Source of the DNA: an uncultured bacterium
GTDB lineage: Bacteria > Hydrogenedentota > Hydrogenedentia > Hydrogenedentales > GCA-2746185
DNA: 32,780 nucleotides
Direction of reading: 5' to 3'
NCBI GenBank assembly: GCA_938082445.1
Contig: CALLLL010000243.1
Coordinates: forward strand, 1-32,780
A program made the position numbers and the translations under genes. A model generated the notes under the pieces. The model did no database searches, was not told where the DNA came from, and was given only the letters and a program-made list of their open reading frames with translations. The first letter of the stretch is position 1; every line of letters starts with the position of its first letter. This document shows, in pieces, positions 23,231 through 31,602 of the stretch.

Positions 23231-25188
23231 GCGGTCGTTTCCTTAACCGGTTCTTCTGGACTGGATTCTGTTACTGAAGGTGCATCGTCTACTACAGTGA
23301 TTTCACCATCTGTTTCTTCATCCGATGAAGTGTCTTCTTCACTTTCATCGTAAGCACCAATAACTTCATTGATGACGTCGTCGTATTGCATAACTTTTCC
23401 GCCGTTCATTGCTTCTTGCGCGAGGAAGGTGGCGTAGTCGGATTGACGAGCGAATTTTACACGTTGACGAACATTCTCCAGCATAAGCTCTTTTTGTTCG
23501 GTCCAGTCTTTTTCAAATGCTTCAGCGTCGGGTTCAACAATCTCACTTAATTCCATAGCTAATTGATTTTGTTGGAAATCTTGAACGGATGTGATAATTG
23601 TGCCGACTTCTTTATCGCCCAATTCGGGGAAGATTGCGCGAACATTCCAAAAGAGTCCTTCTTGGAAAAGTTCCATGCCTTGCGGACCAAAAGCTGTTTT
23701 TGTTTCTTTAACTTCAATGGTTAAGTCGGGAAGCAATGCAGCAACCTCGTCGAGGGATTTGGCGTCGGATTGAATGGTGTCCATGTACCCTTGAATTTTT
23801 TCTAGGTAGACAGGCTCAGACTTTTTAATGCGTGTAAGTGTACTTTTAACTTCTTCTCGAACATCTTCCAGTGCCTGCGGTGAGGCCTCGGTTACTTGAA
23901 TGACTTTACCGACGAATAAATTTTCGCTACCCGCTACAACTGTTTCGGGGATGCCGTCGAGGTCCAGTGGGCCAAAGCCTTGTTTGAAAGCAAAGGTATC
24001 GTTGGCAGAGATGCCGTCAATCTCGCTTGAACCCGCATTAAATGGCGTTGAGGTTTCAACGGTCAACTCAGCAGCAGCAGCTGCTGCTCGCAGATCCTTG
24101 CTTTCAGATACTTGAGCCAAGAGAGCGTCTGCTTTGGCGTCGATTTCGGTACGGAATTCAGGGCTTATGTCGATTCGGAATACAATACGGTTAACGCGTT
24201 TTTCCAATTCTTGTGTTTCTTCGTTGGTGCGTTCTTCAGCGACTTTATAGAGGTACACTTCGCTGAACAGTTGGATAGGTTCAGAAATTTCACCTACCTT
24301 TAAATTCATGTAGTGTTGTTCTTGTCCGATGGGATTGTCGCTTACAGCTCGCCAGTCCATATCACCACCGATTTCTTTATCGGTACCTACTGAGTGTGCT
24401 TTGGCCAACTCTGCGAAATCTTCACCAGCTCGGGCTTTGGTTAGCACTTCGTTGACGATCGCAGGAATGGGGGGCTGAATGGAAAAGCGTACGAACTCCA
24501 CAATATTTTCAGGGGGCTTGTTGTATCGCTCTGCATTGTCGGTGTGCTCGGCAACGATTTCTTCTTCGGTGATTTCAATTTCAGGTGCAACCGTGATGTA
24601 TTTAACTTTAATTTTGCGTTGTGATTTCAAATACTCGTCACGCAGTTCAGTTTCATTTATGCGCGCGGATGCTGTTACCAGTTTTGAATACATTTCACGG
24701 CTGATGTCTTGTGCATATGCCTCTGCAAAGTCGTCCCAATTCATGCCGCCACGATCATTGCCTTTGACCCAATTGTTATATTTGGCAGCCACGAATTCAC
24801 CTTCTTCATTTTTGAAGAAAGGGTGATCTTTTAACTTAGCGAAAACATATTCTTTTTCGGGGATTACAGGGTTGACCGACGCTTTTTGCGTGAGAACTTC
24901 GCGTTGTACTAAGCCATTTAAAATATTGGCAACAACTCCTTCGGCGATCAGGGTGGATGCGTCAGTTGGGCGATCTTGTTCAGTGCGTCGGCTGACTTCA
25001 TCATTGTATTGTCCCAATAATTCGAAAGCATATATATCGGTTCCGTCAACATTGAGGATGGGATCACCTTTGGACAAGGAATTGCCGCTATTACTTGCAC
25101 CGGGAACCCAAACAGCTAAAGGGATACCGATGAAAACAAAAATGAAGACCATCATAATACGACGATGTTTTTGCATGATATGAAACAC
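23224..25188 (-). CDS. PpiD/SurA-like periplasmic peptidyl-prolyl isomerase chaperone
   Basis: The 654-aa product has an N-terminal membrane anchor (about 10-30, MMVFIFVFIGIPLAVWVPG), then a SurA_N/PpiD-type helical chaperone domain (VDGTDIYAFELLGQYNDEV.. GLVQREVLTQKA), a parvulin-like PPIase domain (about 230-335: DFAELAKAHSVGTDKEIGGD.. LKVGEISEPIQLFSEVYLYKV) and an acidic C-terminal tail rich in Glu/Asp/Thr. PpiD acts at the periplasmic exit of the Sec translocon on outer-membrane proteins. The start is GTG 25186-25188, with GGAGG at 25198-25202 and a 9-nt spacer. In the 248-bp gap upstream, a TATAAT hexamer (25269-25274, minus strand) is a possible -10 with a poor -35. Confidence 0.85.
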   Translation of the reverse strand: MFHIMQKHRRIMMVFIFVFIGIPLAVWVPGASNSGNSLSKGDPILNVDGTDIYAFELLGQYNDEVSRRTEQDRPTDASTLIAEGVVANILNGLVQREVLTQKASVNPVIPEKEYVFAKLKDHPFFKNEEGEFVAAKYNNWVKGNDRGGMNWDDFAEAYAQDISREMYSKLVTASARINETELRDEYLKSQRKIKVKYITVAPEIEITEEEIVAEHTDNAERYNKPPENIVEFVRFSIQPPIPAIVNEVLTKARAGEDFAELAKAHSVGTDKEIGGDMDWRAVSDNPIGQEQHYMNLKVGEISEPIQLFSEVYLYKVAEERTNEETQELEKRVNRIVFRIDISPEFRTEIDAKADALLAQVSESKDLRAAAAAAELTVETSTPFNAGSSEIDGISANDTFAFKQGFGPLDLDGIPETVVAGSENLFVGKVIQVTEASPQALEDVREEVKSTLTRIKKSEPVYLEKIQGYMDTIQSDAKSLDEVAALLPDLTIEVKETKTAFGPQGMELFQEGLFWNVRAIFPELGDKEVGTIITSVQDFQQNQLAMELSEIVEPDAEAFEKDWTEQKELMLENVRQRVKFARQSDYATFLAQEAMNGGKVMQYDDVINEVIGAYDESEEDTSSDEETDGEITVVDDAPSVTESSPEEPVKETTAQ

Positions 25189-25268
25189 TGGGTAGAACCT
25201 CCAAACACTCTATGTGGCCTGATTGAGGGCCGTTAAATATATCCATATTGATGATGGACATACTGACA

Positions 25269-25274
25269 ATTATA
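25269..25274 (-). promoter_or_regulatory. Possible -10 box for the PpiD-like gene
   Basis: A perfect TATAAT on the minus strand about 80 bp upstream of the GTG start. No good -35 lies 16-18 nt away. The rest of the gap 25189-25436 is AT-rich and shows no other gene. Confidence 0.25.
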
Positions 25275-25436
25275 CGATTCAGTAGCCGAAAAGACTACCA
25301 TATATGCCTTAAACGCTTCAACTGAAAGACGATACAGCGATTTTAGAATGATAGGAGCAGATCCTTAAAATGTCGAGTTTATTGGAAGCAATATGCTATC
25401 TTTATCCGACTTAAGTTTTCGGGAGCTCAATGCCAT

Positions 25437-25892
25437 ATGCCATCATTTAGTCCATCAGGTAAATCACCGCGTAAAATTAGCCCATCACAGGAACAATATG
25501 TTGAGGCAATTGCAGATCTGCTTACTCGTGATAAAGTCTGTAGTGTCAGTGACATAGCGGCGCAAGTACAGGTTAGTCGCCCGGCGGTATCGCGTGCTGT
25601 TCGTGAACTTTCTGAGCAGGAAATTGTCACGCATAAAGCCTATGGGTATGTAGATTTAACCGAAAAAGGTCGCATGATCGCGGATCGGCTCACTATTCGG
25701 CATGAAGCATTGTATGCTTTTTTGAAGGATGTCTTGTTTTTTGAAGATGACTGGGCGGATCAAGAAGCTTGCCGCTTGGAGCATCAGGTGGATGATGCGA
25801 TGGTCGAACGTCTCAATGGCCTTAGTGATTTAGTGAAGGCGGACGATGCGCTCACTGAAAAGCTCAAGCAAGTAATGGATAAACTGGACTAG
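25437..25892 (+). CDS. DtxR-family metal-dependent transcriptional regulator
   Basis: A 151-aa DNA-binding repressor. It has an N-terminal winged helix (SVSDIAAQVQVSRPAVSRAVRELSEQEIVTHKAYGYVDLTEKG) and a metal-binding dimerisation domain. Ligand positions follow DtxR rather than MntR: His89 (RHEALYAFL), then EACRLEH with Cys112, Glu115 and His116; the residue matching DtxR Met10 is Gln20 (SQEQYVEAI). Length fits the short form without an SH3-like domain. Such proteins repress iron or manganese uptake genes when loaded with metal; no such gene is adjacent. GGGAG lies 11 nt before the ATG, rather far. It overlaps the convergent M81 gene by 4 bp. Confidence 0.88.
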   Translation: MPSFSPSGKSPRKISPSQEQYVEAIADLLTRDKVCSVSDIAAQVQVSRPAVSRAVRELSEQEIVTHKAYGYVDLTEKGRMIADRLTIRHEALYAFLKDVLFFEDDWADQEACRLEHQVDDAMVERLNGLSDLVKADDALTEKLKQVMDKLD

Positions 25893-27352
25893 TTATCCAA
25901 GGGGAATAAAGGCTTGGGGCGTCTTTTGTAAGTGAATGATTCGGGGCCTGCTCGGGTTACGCCTGGGGAATCAACACAGATCACTTTGTCGGCAATGGGA
26001 TCGTAGGCTGCACGAGGGGCGGTGACTCCTTTCACTATGATGGCGTGGTGTTCGCGGGGATCGATGTTTAGGGAGTTGAGTTGTTCTATGCTCGTGGGCA
26101 TCACGCGTAAACTATTGACCACAACGGTATGTCCATCCACCGTTTTAATGACTGCACTTAAGCCCTGGTTGTAATCACGCGTACCCCCGTGGCGTGGTTC
26201 AGGTTCAATGAAATGGCCATCGTGGATAGTGATTATTTCCCCTTCGATTGCAATGGGTGAGCCGTGTTCATGATCGGTTTTAGCGCCCACCTCAAGTTGG
26301 ACGGTGCTTCCAAGCCCTTTTTCGGCGCAGTATTGAGCGCATGCTGGATCATACAGCACTACACATATAGCTGGAGAGTTGGCTTCTAATAGTGCTTTGA
26401 AAATGATGGTGGAATCGCCGGGGCCACCCCCACCAATATTGTCGCCACTGTCCATGAGGCATACAGTACCTTCGAAATTTTGGCTGAGTGCGACAGCTTC
26501 GGCAACGGAGGGTAAGGCCGCATTGAGTGCTGCGCGTTTGGACCATATTAAATCTGCTAATCCTTCTGCATGGGGCAACACGAGATCGGCGGCATCGTCC
26601 ATTACAACTATGACTGAAACGCCCATGTCTGGTACATCGGCGTATATGTAGCCGGGGAGTACGGAAGTGGAGATTACAAAGGGAAATGCTTCAAATTCTT
26701 CAACGGCTTTCATGATTTCACGCATGGCGCCATCGCCGGTGAATTGTTGGACGATGTGGATGAGTAGAGGCATTTTGACGTGTGCTTGGTGTGGGGAGAT
26801 TTCACCGCGCAAGATTTGACCTAAGATGCGGGCGCAGTCAATCCCCCGTTCGCGCTGATCGATATGTGGATAGCTTTTGTAAGCGATGGTGACATCAGGC
26901 ATTTCGACCATAGGAGTAGAGATGTTTCCGTGCATGTCGAGGGAGAGAATGAGGGGGATTTCGTCTCCAATGCATGCACGTATGCGGGTGATGGTCTCGC
27001 CGTCGGCGCTGGGGAATGTGGGGGTGACCATGGCGCCGTGTAATGCAACTAAAACGCCATCCAGAGGGCCAGCATCTTGAATGCTTTCAAGTATATCGGT
27101 AAGGATGCTTTCGTAGGCATCGTCTTCTAACATTCCACCCGGGGTAGCCCAAGCGGCCAATAGGGGAACAATTTCCAGTTGGTGTTCGCGGCAGCCTGTA
27201 ATAAATCCGCCCAGTTCATGGTGGGCGTCTTCCCAAATAGGGATGAGGTCTTCACCGAAATGGAAAAAGGCTTCTTCGAAATGTTGACGGTTGAGTGTTG
27301 TGTTGGCGAATGTATTGGATTCGTGCATGAAACCGATGATGCCGACACGCAT
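25889..27352 (-). CDS. M81-family (microcystinase C / MlrC-like) metal-dependent hydrolase
   Basis: A 487-aa enzyme of the DUF1485/MlrC family, which in Sphingopyxis-type bacteria finishes microcystin breakdown by cleaving linear peptides; most homologues have other, unknown substrates. Visible features are GFMHESNTF (Glu11), GVLVALHGAMV, LSLDMHGN (Asp139, His141, probable zinc ligands), the glycine-rich DSGDNIGGGGPGDST characteristic of the family, and a C-terminal MlrC_C domain ending in the block ITVKGVTAPRAAY-like (IIVKGVTAPRAAYDP). No signal peptide, so cytosolic. AAGGA lies 8 nt before ATG 27352, inside the end of the upstream aminotransferase gene (2 bp gap), so translation is probably coupled and the two enzymes likely share a pathway. 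Confidence 0.88.
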   Translation of the reverse strand: MRVGIIGFMHESNTFANTTLNRQHFEEAFFHFGEDLIPIWEDAHHELGGFITGCREHQLEIVPLLAAWATPGGMLEDDAYESILTDILESIQDAGPLDGVLVALHGAMVTPTFPSADGETITRIRACIGDEIPLILSLDMHGNISTPMVEMPDVTIAYKSYPHIDQRERGIDCARILGQILRGEISPHQAHVKMPLLIHIVQQFTGDGAMREIMKAVEEFEAFPFVISTSVLPGYIYADVPDMGVSVIVVMDDAADLVLPHAEGLADLIWSKRAALNAALPSVAEAVALSQNFEGTVCLMDSGDNIGGGGPGDSTIIFKALLEANSPAICVVLYDPACAQYCAEKGLGSTVQLEVGAKTDHEHGSPIAIEGEIITIHDGHFIEPEPRHGGTRDYNQGLSAVIKTVDGHTVVVNSLRVMPTSIEQLNSLNIDPREHHAIIVKGVTAPRAAYDPIADKVICVDSPGVTRAGPESFTYKRRPKPLFPLDN

Positions 27353-27354
27353 GT

Positions 27355-28674
27355 TTATATTCCTTCCGCGACAAGTACAGCCATACTGGCATCTGCCACA
27401 GTGAGCGTTTCATCAATGTCATGTTGTGTATGGGCAGTGGATATAAACCAAATACCGAAGCTTGTGAGTTGAATACCGCGGTGAAGCATTTCGATGAGGA
27501 ATCGTTTGCCGAGAGTAGTATCTGTTTGTTGAGCAGAACGCATATCGCTGATTTCCGAACTGCCATGGGGCACGAATGAAGCGCTGAAAACAGTAGGCAC
27601 TCCACGAAGGTGTAAGGGAAGGCCGTGTTTTTCGGCTAAGCGCATAAGGCCGATTTGTAATTCTTCCCCTGCGTCCCAAGCTTTTTGAAATTCACTGCCA
27701 TCGTCTTCGAGCAGGGCCTCAAGTGCTGCGCGGGTGCCGGCCATGACCATGGGGTTGGCATTGTAGGTGCCGGAGTGGACGGTGCCAGAGGTAAAGCAGT
27801 CCATGAGATCGGCGCGACCAACAAGTGCACCCACTGGCATGCCTGCGCCGAGTGCTTTTGCAAGGGTTGCGAGATCGGGGGTGATACCATAATGTTCTTG
27901 AGCACCGCCACGGGAAACGCGTAGCCCGGTAATGACTTCATCGAAAATAAGGACAACGCCATGTGTTGTGCAAAGCTCGCGTAATTTTTTTAGGAATGAT
28001 TGATGCGCAGGAATAAGTCCTGCGGCGGAAGCAAAAGGATCACAGATGACTGCGGCTAGGGTGTTTCCATGTTCTGTGAAGGTATGCTCAAGAATTTCAA
28101 GGTTATTCCAAGGACGGATAATGAGGTTGGCCGCATCATTGCTGGATTGGCCTTGGGTAGAGGGGCGTAAGATGGGAGATTCAGGCAGGCCAAGTTCAAT
28201 GTCGCGAGCTGGGTGATTCCAGGCGATGGTATCGAGCCAGCCGTGATAATGGCCTTCAAAGCGCAGGACGGTGTCGCGTCCAGTTGTACTGCGTGCGAGG
28301 CGTAGGGCAGCGTGGACGGCTTCGGAGCCTGTGGTGGTAAAGCGTACTTTTTCGGCGCAGGGGATATGCTTAACAAGGAGTTCCGCAGCGATGATTTCAT
28401 CTTCGGATTGACCCGCGGTGATGATACCGCCTTTGTCGAGTTGGGCCTTGACCGCGTCGATGACTACTTGGGGGCTGTGGCCGAGAAACATCGGGCCTTG
28501 ACCGAGGGAATAGTCGATAAATTCATGGCCATCTACATCGTAGAGGCGTGCACCTTTCGCATGGGTGTAATGATGCGGGAGTGGCTCAGCCAAACTACGT
28601 ACGCCACTGTTGACTCCACCGGGTATGACACGACTGGCGCGTTCATGCTGGGCTTTGGTTTTATCGAATTGCAT
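27355..28674 (-). CDS. Glutamate-1-semialdehyde-aminomutase-like class III aminotransferase
   Basis: A 439-aa PLP enzyme. It has the GSAM-type N-terminus RVIPGGVNSGVRSL, the phosphate-binding TTTGSEAVHAALRLAR, HYHGWLD, the cofactor Asp in VLIFDEVITGLRV and the Schiff-base Lys273 in LATLAKALGAGMPVGALVG, with HSGTYNANPMVMAG near the C-terminus. True HemL proteins read GKIIGGGLPVGA and GTLSGNPLAM; the differences, plus the adjacent MlrC-like hydrolase, suggest a catabolic or secondary aminotransferase/aminomutase rather than the haem enzyme. Its ribosome site GGAG lies in the 3' arm of a hairpin-terminator, with the U-tract touching the ATG (separate entry). Confidence 0.85.
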   Translation of the reverse strand: MQFDKTKAQHERASRVIPGGVNSGVRSLAEPLPHHYTHAKGARLYDVDGHEFIDYSLGQGPMFLGHSPQVVIDAVKAQLDKGGIITAGQSEDEIIAAELLVKHIPCAEKVRFTTTGSEAVHAALRLARSTTGRDTVLRFEGHYHGWLDTIAWNHPARDIELGLPESPILRPSTQGQSSNDAANLIIRPWNNLEILEHTFTEHGNTLAAVICDPFASAAGLIPAHQSFLKKLRELCTTHGVVLIFDEVITGLRVSRGGAQEHYGITPDLATLAKALGAGMPVGALVGRADLMDCFTSGTVHSGTYNANPMVMAGTRAALEALLEDDGSEFQKAWDAGEELQIGLMRLAEKHGLPLHLRGVPTVFSASFVPHGSSEISDMRSAQQTDTTLGKRFLIEMLHRGIQLTSFGIWFISTAHTQHDIDETLTVADASMAVLVAEGI

Positions 28675-28730
28675 AAAAAACGACTCCGGTTACTCGAAGA
28701 CTCTAGTGTAGTCAACGGCACCGGAGTCGT
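28675..28730 (-). terminator. Terminator/attenuator hairpin between the gmhA-like and GSAM-like genes
   Basis: On the minus strand, 11-bp perfect arms ACGACTCCGGT (28720-28730) and ACCGGAGTCGT (28680-28690) enclose a 29-nt loop that contains a small nested stem (GACT..AGTC). Six U residues (28675-28680) follow, so it is a good rho-independent terminator starting 10 bp after the gmhA-like stop. The U-tract abuts the ATG of the GSAM-like gene, and that gene's GGAG is within the 3' arm, so the same element could control read-through and translation. Confidence 0.75.
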
Positions 28731-28740
28731 GCAAGGCTAT

Positions 28741-29361
28741 TTAGTGAGCGAGGTAACGTCCGCGATTCATGGATATGTGTGACTGCGCGATGTGCATGAT
28801 AATGCTGAAGATGTCTTCAATCGGGCCGTATTCATCCTTGGTACTGGGTGTGTGTATACAGTGATGAGAGCCTTCTTTGAGGGCTCCACCATCCATACCC
28901 GTGCAGGCGATGGTTGTTGCGCCGTTGGCGTTCGCATAGTTCATTGCGCTAACGAGGTTAGGGCTGTTTCCGCTGACGGACATGAAGAGTACTACGTCAC
29001 CGGGCCGCATGTTGGCCTTGAGTTGGATGGTAAACACTTCATCAAAGGATGCATCGTTCCCCAATGCGGTAAGAGAGGATGCATTATCGGTCAAGGAGAT
29101 GACGCGGAAACCGGGCTTGCCGTCTACAACCGTATTCGCACTGAGGTCATTAACCCAATGTGTGCTGACAGCTGCGCTACCGCCGTTGGCCACGACGAAA
29201 AAGCTTTGGTTGTTTTCGGCGGTTTTTTCGATAATGTCGGATACGGTCATGACTGTTTTGGTATCCAAAGATTTGAGGACGTTAACCATATGCTCTACGT
29301 ATTGTTCGGCATAATTCTCCCCGGAAGAGGCGCTGTCGTACATTTCTTTAAGTTTATTCAT
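28741..29361 (-). CDS. GmhA-like SIS-domain sugar-phosphate isomerase
   Basis: A 206-aa SIS-domain protein similar to sedoheptulose-7-phosphate isomerase, the first step to ADP/GDP-heptose for lipopolysaccharide or S-layer glycans. It shows VVANGGSAAVSTHWVNDLSA, the pocket block ISLTDNASSLTALGND, FDEVFTIQLKANMRPGDVVLFMSVSGNSPNLVSAMNYA, and a C-terminal helix DIFSIIMHIAQSHI. GmhA-specific features (GNGGSxxxAxHxxxDL, SGNSxN) are well kept. AAGGA lies 7 nt before the ATG. It sits between UDP-glucuronate decarboxylase and the GSAM-like gene, consistent with surface polysaccharide metabolism. Terminator hairpins lie on both sides, so it may be a single-gene transcript with its own unidentified promoter in the short upstream gap. 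Confidence 0.85.
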   Translation of the reverse strand: MNKLKEMYDSASSGENYAEQYVEHMVNVLKSLDTKTVMTVSDIIEKTAENNQSFFVVANGGSAAVSTHWVNDLSANTVVDGKPGFRVISLTDNASSLTALGNDASFDEVFTIQLKANMRPGDVVLFMSVSGNSPNLVSAMNYANANGATTIACTGMDGGALKEGSHHCIHTPSTKDEYGPIEDIFSIIMHIAQSHISMNRGRYLAH

Positions 29362-29403
29362 TGGGATTTCCTTATGGTAAACGGTGAATAACCGAATAGT
29401 TTA

Positions 29404-29435
29404 GAAAATAAGGCTACTGCGGATGCAGTAGCCTT
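29404..29435 (-). terminator. Rho-independent terminator after the UDP-glucuronate decarboxylase gene
   Basis: Perfect 11-bp arms AAGGCTACTGC (29410-29420) and GCAGTAGCCTT (29425-29435) with a 4-nt loop; on the minus strand the 3' arm runs into TTATTTTC. It begins about 34 bp after the stop of the upstream gene. Confidence 0.8.
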
Positions 29436-29469
29436 TAGTGTAGCATCGTAAATCTACTAATTCGAGGAA

Positions 29470-30402
29470 TTACACCACTGTTTTAAAATACTCAATGGCT
29501 TTGAGTAAGCCTTCGTCTAATGGGATTTTAGGTTCCCAGCCGAGGTGTTCCATGGCTAGGGAATTGTCAGGCTTGCGGCGCATGGGGTCATCGGATGGTA
29601 AGTCTTCATAGATAACTTTTGAGCCTGTTCCTGTAGCAGCGACAACTTTTTCGGCGAGTTCTTTAATGGTGAATTCACCGGGGTTACCGAGGTTTACGGG
29701 GCCTAGGAAAGTATCGTTGTCCATCATGGCGACAATGCCGTTGATGAGATCATCGACGTATTGGAAGGAACGGGTTTGTGAGCCGTCTCCGTAGATGGTG
29801 ATGTCTTGGCCTTTGAGAGCTTGTACGATGAAGTTGGATACGACACGACCATCAAAGGGATCCATCTTCGGGCCGTAGGTGTTGAAGATGCGGATGATGC
29901 GGATGTCGACTTCGTGTTGACGGTGGTAGTCGAAGAAAAGAGTTTCGCCCACGCGTTTGCCTTCGTCGTAACAGCTACGAATTCCGATAGGATTTACATT
30001 GCCCCAGTATTCTTCTTTTTGTGGGTGAGTCAATGGGTCACCGTACACTTCAGAAGTGGAGGCTTGGAGGATACGGGCGCCGGTGCGTTTGGCTAGGCCG
30101 AGCATATTCATGCACCCAAGAACGGATGTCTTCATGGTTTTAATGGGGTTGCGTTGGTAGTGGGGAGGCGATGCAGGGCAGGCCATATTATAAATACGGT
30201 CGCATTCCAATACGATAGGTTCGGTGATGTCATGTCGAATCAATTCGAAATTGGGGTTGTCGAGAAATTCTTGGACATTGGATTTGTGTCCAGTGTAGTA
30301 ATTGTCCAAGCAAATGACTTTTTCGCCACGATTAAGGAGTCTTTCACAGAGATTGGAGCCTAGAAATCCGGCACCGCCGGTGACCAAGTTTACATGTGAC
30401 AC
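29470..30402 (-). CDS. UDP-glucuronate decarboxylase (UDP-xylose synthase)
   Basis: An extended short-chain dehydrogenase that converts UDP-glucuronate to UDP-xylose, used in envelope glycans. It has the Rossmann loop [13 protein letters not shown], the family block [32 protein letters not shown], the catalytic Tyr145/Lys149 in [26 protein letters not shown] and the C-terminal [12 protein letters not shown]. All are closely UXS-like rather than GalE-like. I chose GTG 30400-30402 ([10 protein letters not shown]..), with AAAGGA at 30412-30417 and a 9-nt spacer, giving 310 aa, the normal bacterial size; the longer frame to 30510 adds 36 non-family residues and overlaps the promoter. Confidence 0.93.
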   Translation of the reverse strand: MSHVNLVTGGAGFLGSNLCERLLNRGEKVICLDNYYTGHKSNVQEFLDNPNFELIRHDITEPIVLECDRIYNMACPASPPHYQRNPIKTMKTSVLGCMNMLGLAKRTGARILQASTSEVYGDPLTHPQKEEYWGNVNPIGIRSCYDEGKRVGETLFFDYHRQHEVDIRIIRIFNTYGPKMDPFDGRVVSNFIVQALKGQDITIYGDGSQTRSFQYVDDLINGIVAMMDNDTFLGPVNLGNPGEFTIKELAEKVVAATGTGSKVIYEDLPSDDPMRRKPDNSLAMEHLGWEPKIPLDEGLLKAIEYFKTVV

Positions 30403-30480
30403 GATTAGAGGTCCTTTATAAAGGTTGGGGGGACCAGTGGATGCAATACTCCCTGGTACTTTGGTTTTAAGCGAGGGTGT

Positions 30481-30510
30481 ATTATGGCAAATTATGGGGG
30501 TTTTATGCAA
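30481..30510 (-). promoter_or_regulatory. Candidate promoter for the UDP-glucuronate decarboxylase gene
   Basis: On the minus strand TTGCAT (30505-30510) and CATAAT (30481-30486) have an 18-nt spacer. The leader to GTG 30402 would be about 70 nt. It supports the short start for the gene. Confidence 0.4.
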
Positions 30511-30528
30511 TATTTGGCGTGATTCTGG

Positions 30529-30556
30529 TTGATCTATGTTAATTTCGTGCTAGAAT
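30529..30556 (+). promoter_or_regulatory. Candidate promoter for the NTF2-like gene
   Basis: TTGATC (30529-30534) and TAGAAT (30551-30556) are 16 nt apart. Transcription would start near 30563, about 40 bp before the ATG at 30606. Confidence 0.45.
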
Positions 30557-30605
30557 GCTCCGATGCGGTTTTATTCGAATTGGATTATTCATGAAAGGGA
30601 TTCTT

Positions 30606-31025
30606 ATGAGTGCTTATGATAATGCAAAGCTGTTTTTTGAAGCTTGCGATTCTGGGGCTGGGTGGGATGGATGCAAAGCGTATGTAACCGATGGAGCATC
30701 GTTTAGTTCTCAAAGTGGACCTTTGGCTGATGTCCAAACTGTTGAAGCCTATTGTGAATGGTCGAAAAGCTTTGGGACGGTTACAGCGCCTGGGGCGACA
30801 TATGAATTGCATGCTTCTTCGTATGATGAAGCCACACGCACGGCCTTGTTTTTTGCGACGTATCATGCCAAACACACTGGTGAAGGTGGTCCGGTGCCTC
30901 CAACGAGCAAGGCCACTCAAACACATTATGTGTATAGTCTGACGATGGATGACTCCGGTAAGGTAGCGTCCATGATTAAAATTTGGAATGCTTCATGGGC
31001 GATGCGTGAATTGGGGAGGGTGTAG
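30606..31025 (+). CDS. NTF2-like / SnoaL-like cystatin-alpha+beta barrel protein
   Basis: A 139-aa protein: MSAYDNAKLFFEACDSGAGWDGCKAYVTDGASFSSQ is the usual opening of SnoaL-type proteins (helix followed by a cone-fold strand), then VQTVEAYCEWSKSFGTVTAPGATYEL, TALFFATYHAKH and the closing strands THYVYSLTMDDSGKVASMIKIWN. The fold serves as ketosteroid isomerase, polyketide cyclase or a binding protein; no catalytic Asp/His pair can be assigned with confidence. ATG 30606 has AAGGG 6 nt upstream; an in-frame ATG at 30591 precedes that site. It is a single gene with its own promoter, and meets the isochorismatase-like gene tail to tail with 1 bp between. Confidence 0.8.
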   Translation: MSAYDNAKLFFEACDSGAGWDGCKAYVTDGASFSSQSGPLADVQTVEAYCEWSKSFGTVTAPGATYELHASSYDEATRTALFFATYHAKHTGEGGPVPPTSKATQTHYVYSLTMDDSGKVASMIKIWNASWAMRELGRV

Positions 31026-31026
31026 A

Positions 31027-31578
31027 TTACAATTCAGTCAATAATTCTTCTGTTGTAGCTACATTGGCATAGGCGAAACCTAGGGCAGCCATGTACGCGG
31101 CATGCACTTGTGCTGCGGGTACGGTAACGCCGTTAAATTTCTGATCGTGGGTGATGCAGGCATCGTGGGCCACGGCACAATTGTAGCCCATATCATGGGC
31201 TACGCGGGTGGCTCCGTCGATGCACATATGGCTCATGGCGCCGACGATGACCAATCCTTCGACATCGCGTTCATCCAGAATTTCTTTTAGGTTGGTGTCG
31301 CGAAAACTGTTGATCTGGGATTTAGTCACGACGGGCTCGCCCTCTTGGGGAGCCACAGCAGCGTGGATTTGTGAACCTTCAGTGTTGGGGCGAAAGAAGG
31401 GAGCTTCGTCGCTTGGAAATTCGTGGCGTACATGGACCACGGGCATTCCTTTGCCACGGAAAGCCTCAAGCAATTTGGCGCCATTGCTTACCGCGGCATC
31501 TGTGTTGTCCAAAGGCCAGCTTCCGCCTTCAAAATAATCGTTTTGGAAATCAACGAGTAACAGGGCTGTATTGGACAT
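31027..31578 (-). CDS. Isochorismatase-family cysteine hydrolase
   Basis: A 183-aa alpha/beta hydrolase of the nicotinamidase/isochorismatase superfamily. The catalytic triad is visible: Asp10 (LLLVDFQNDYF), Lys86 (VVTKSQINSF) and Cys119 (VGAMSHMCIDGAT), with the cis-peptide region VGAM just before the Cys. Length and spacing are normal. The family hydrolyses amides such as nicotinamide, N-carbamoylsarcosine or ureidoacrylate; the metal-binding His pair of nicotinamidases is not evident, so the substrate is open. AAGGAG lies 6 nt before the ATG. It is 24 bp downstream of the Tat-exported TIM barrel gene, probably one transcript. Confidence 0.9.
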   Translation of the reverse strand: MSNTALLLVDFQNDYFEGGSWPLDNTDAAVSNGAKLLEAFRGKGMPVVHVRHEFPSDEAPFFRPNTEGSQIHAAVAPQEGEPVVTKSQINSFRDTNLKEILDERDVEGLVIVGAMSHMCIDGATRVAHDMGYNCAVAHDACITHDQKFNGVTVPAAQVHAAYMAALGFAYANVATTEELLTEL

Positions 31579-31602
31579 GGAATACTCCTTGGGTCAGTTT
31601 AA

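Noticed and set aside
27355-28674. Naming the class III aminotransferase hemL
   Set aside because: The motif around the PLP lysine and the C-terminal NP motif differ from HemL, and no haem gene is nearby, so only a GSAM-like label is supported.
28792-29391. 199-aa open frame antisense to the gmhA-like gene
   Set aside because: The gmhA-like frame has all SIS motifs and a good ribosome site; the antisense frame is Cys/Gly-rich without structure.
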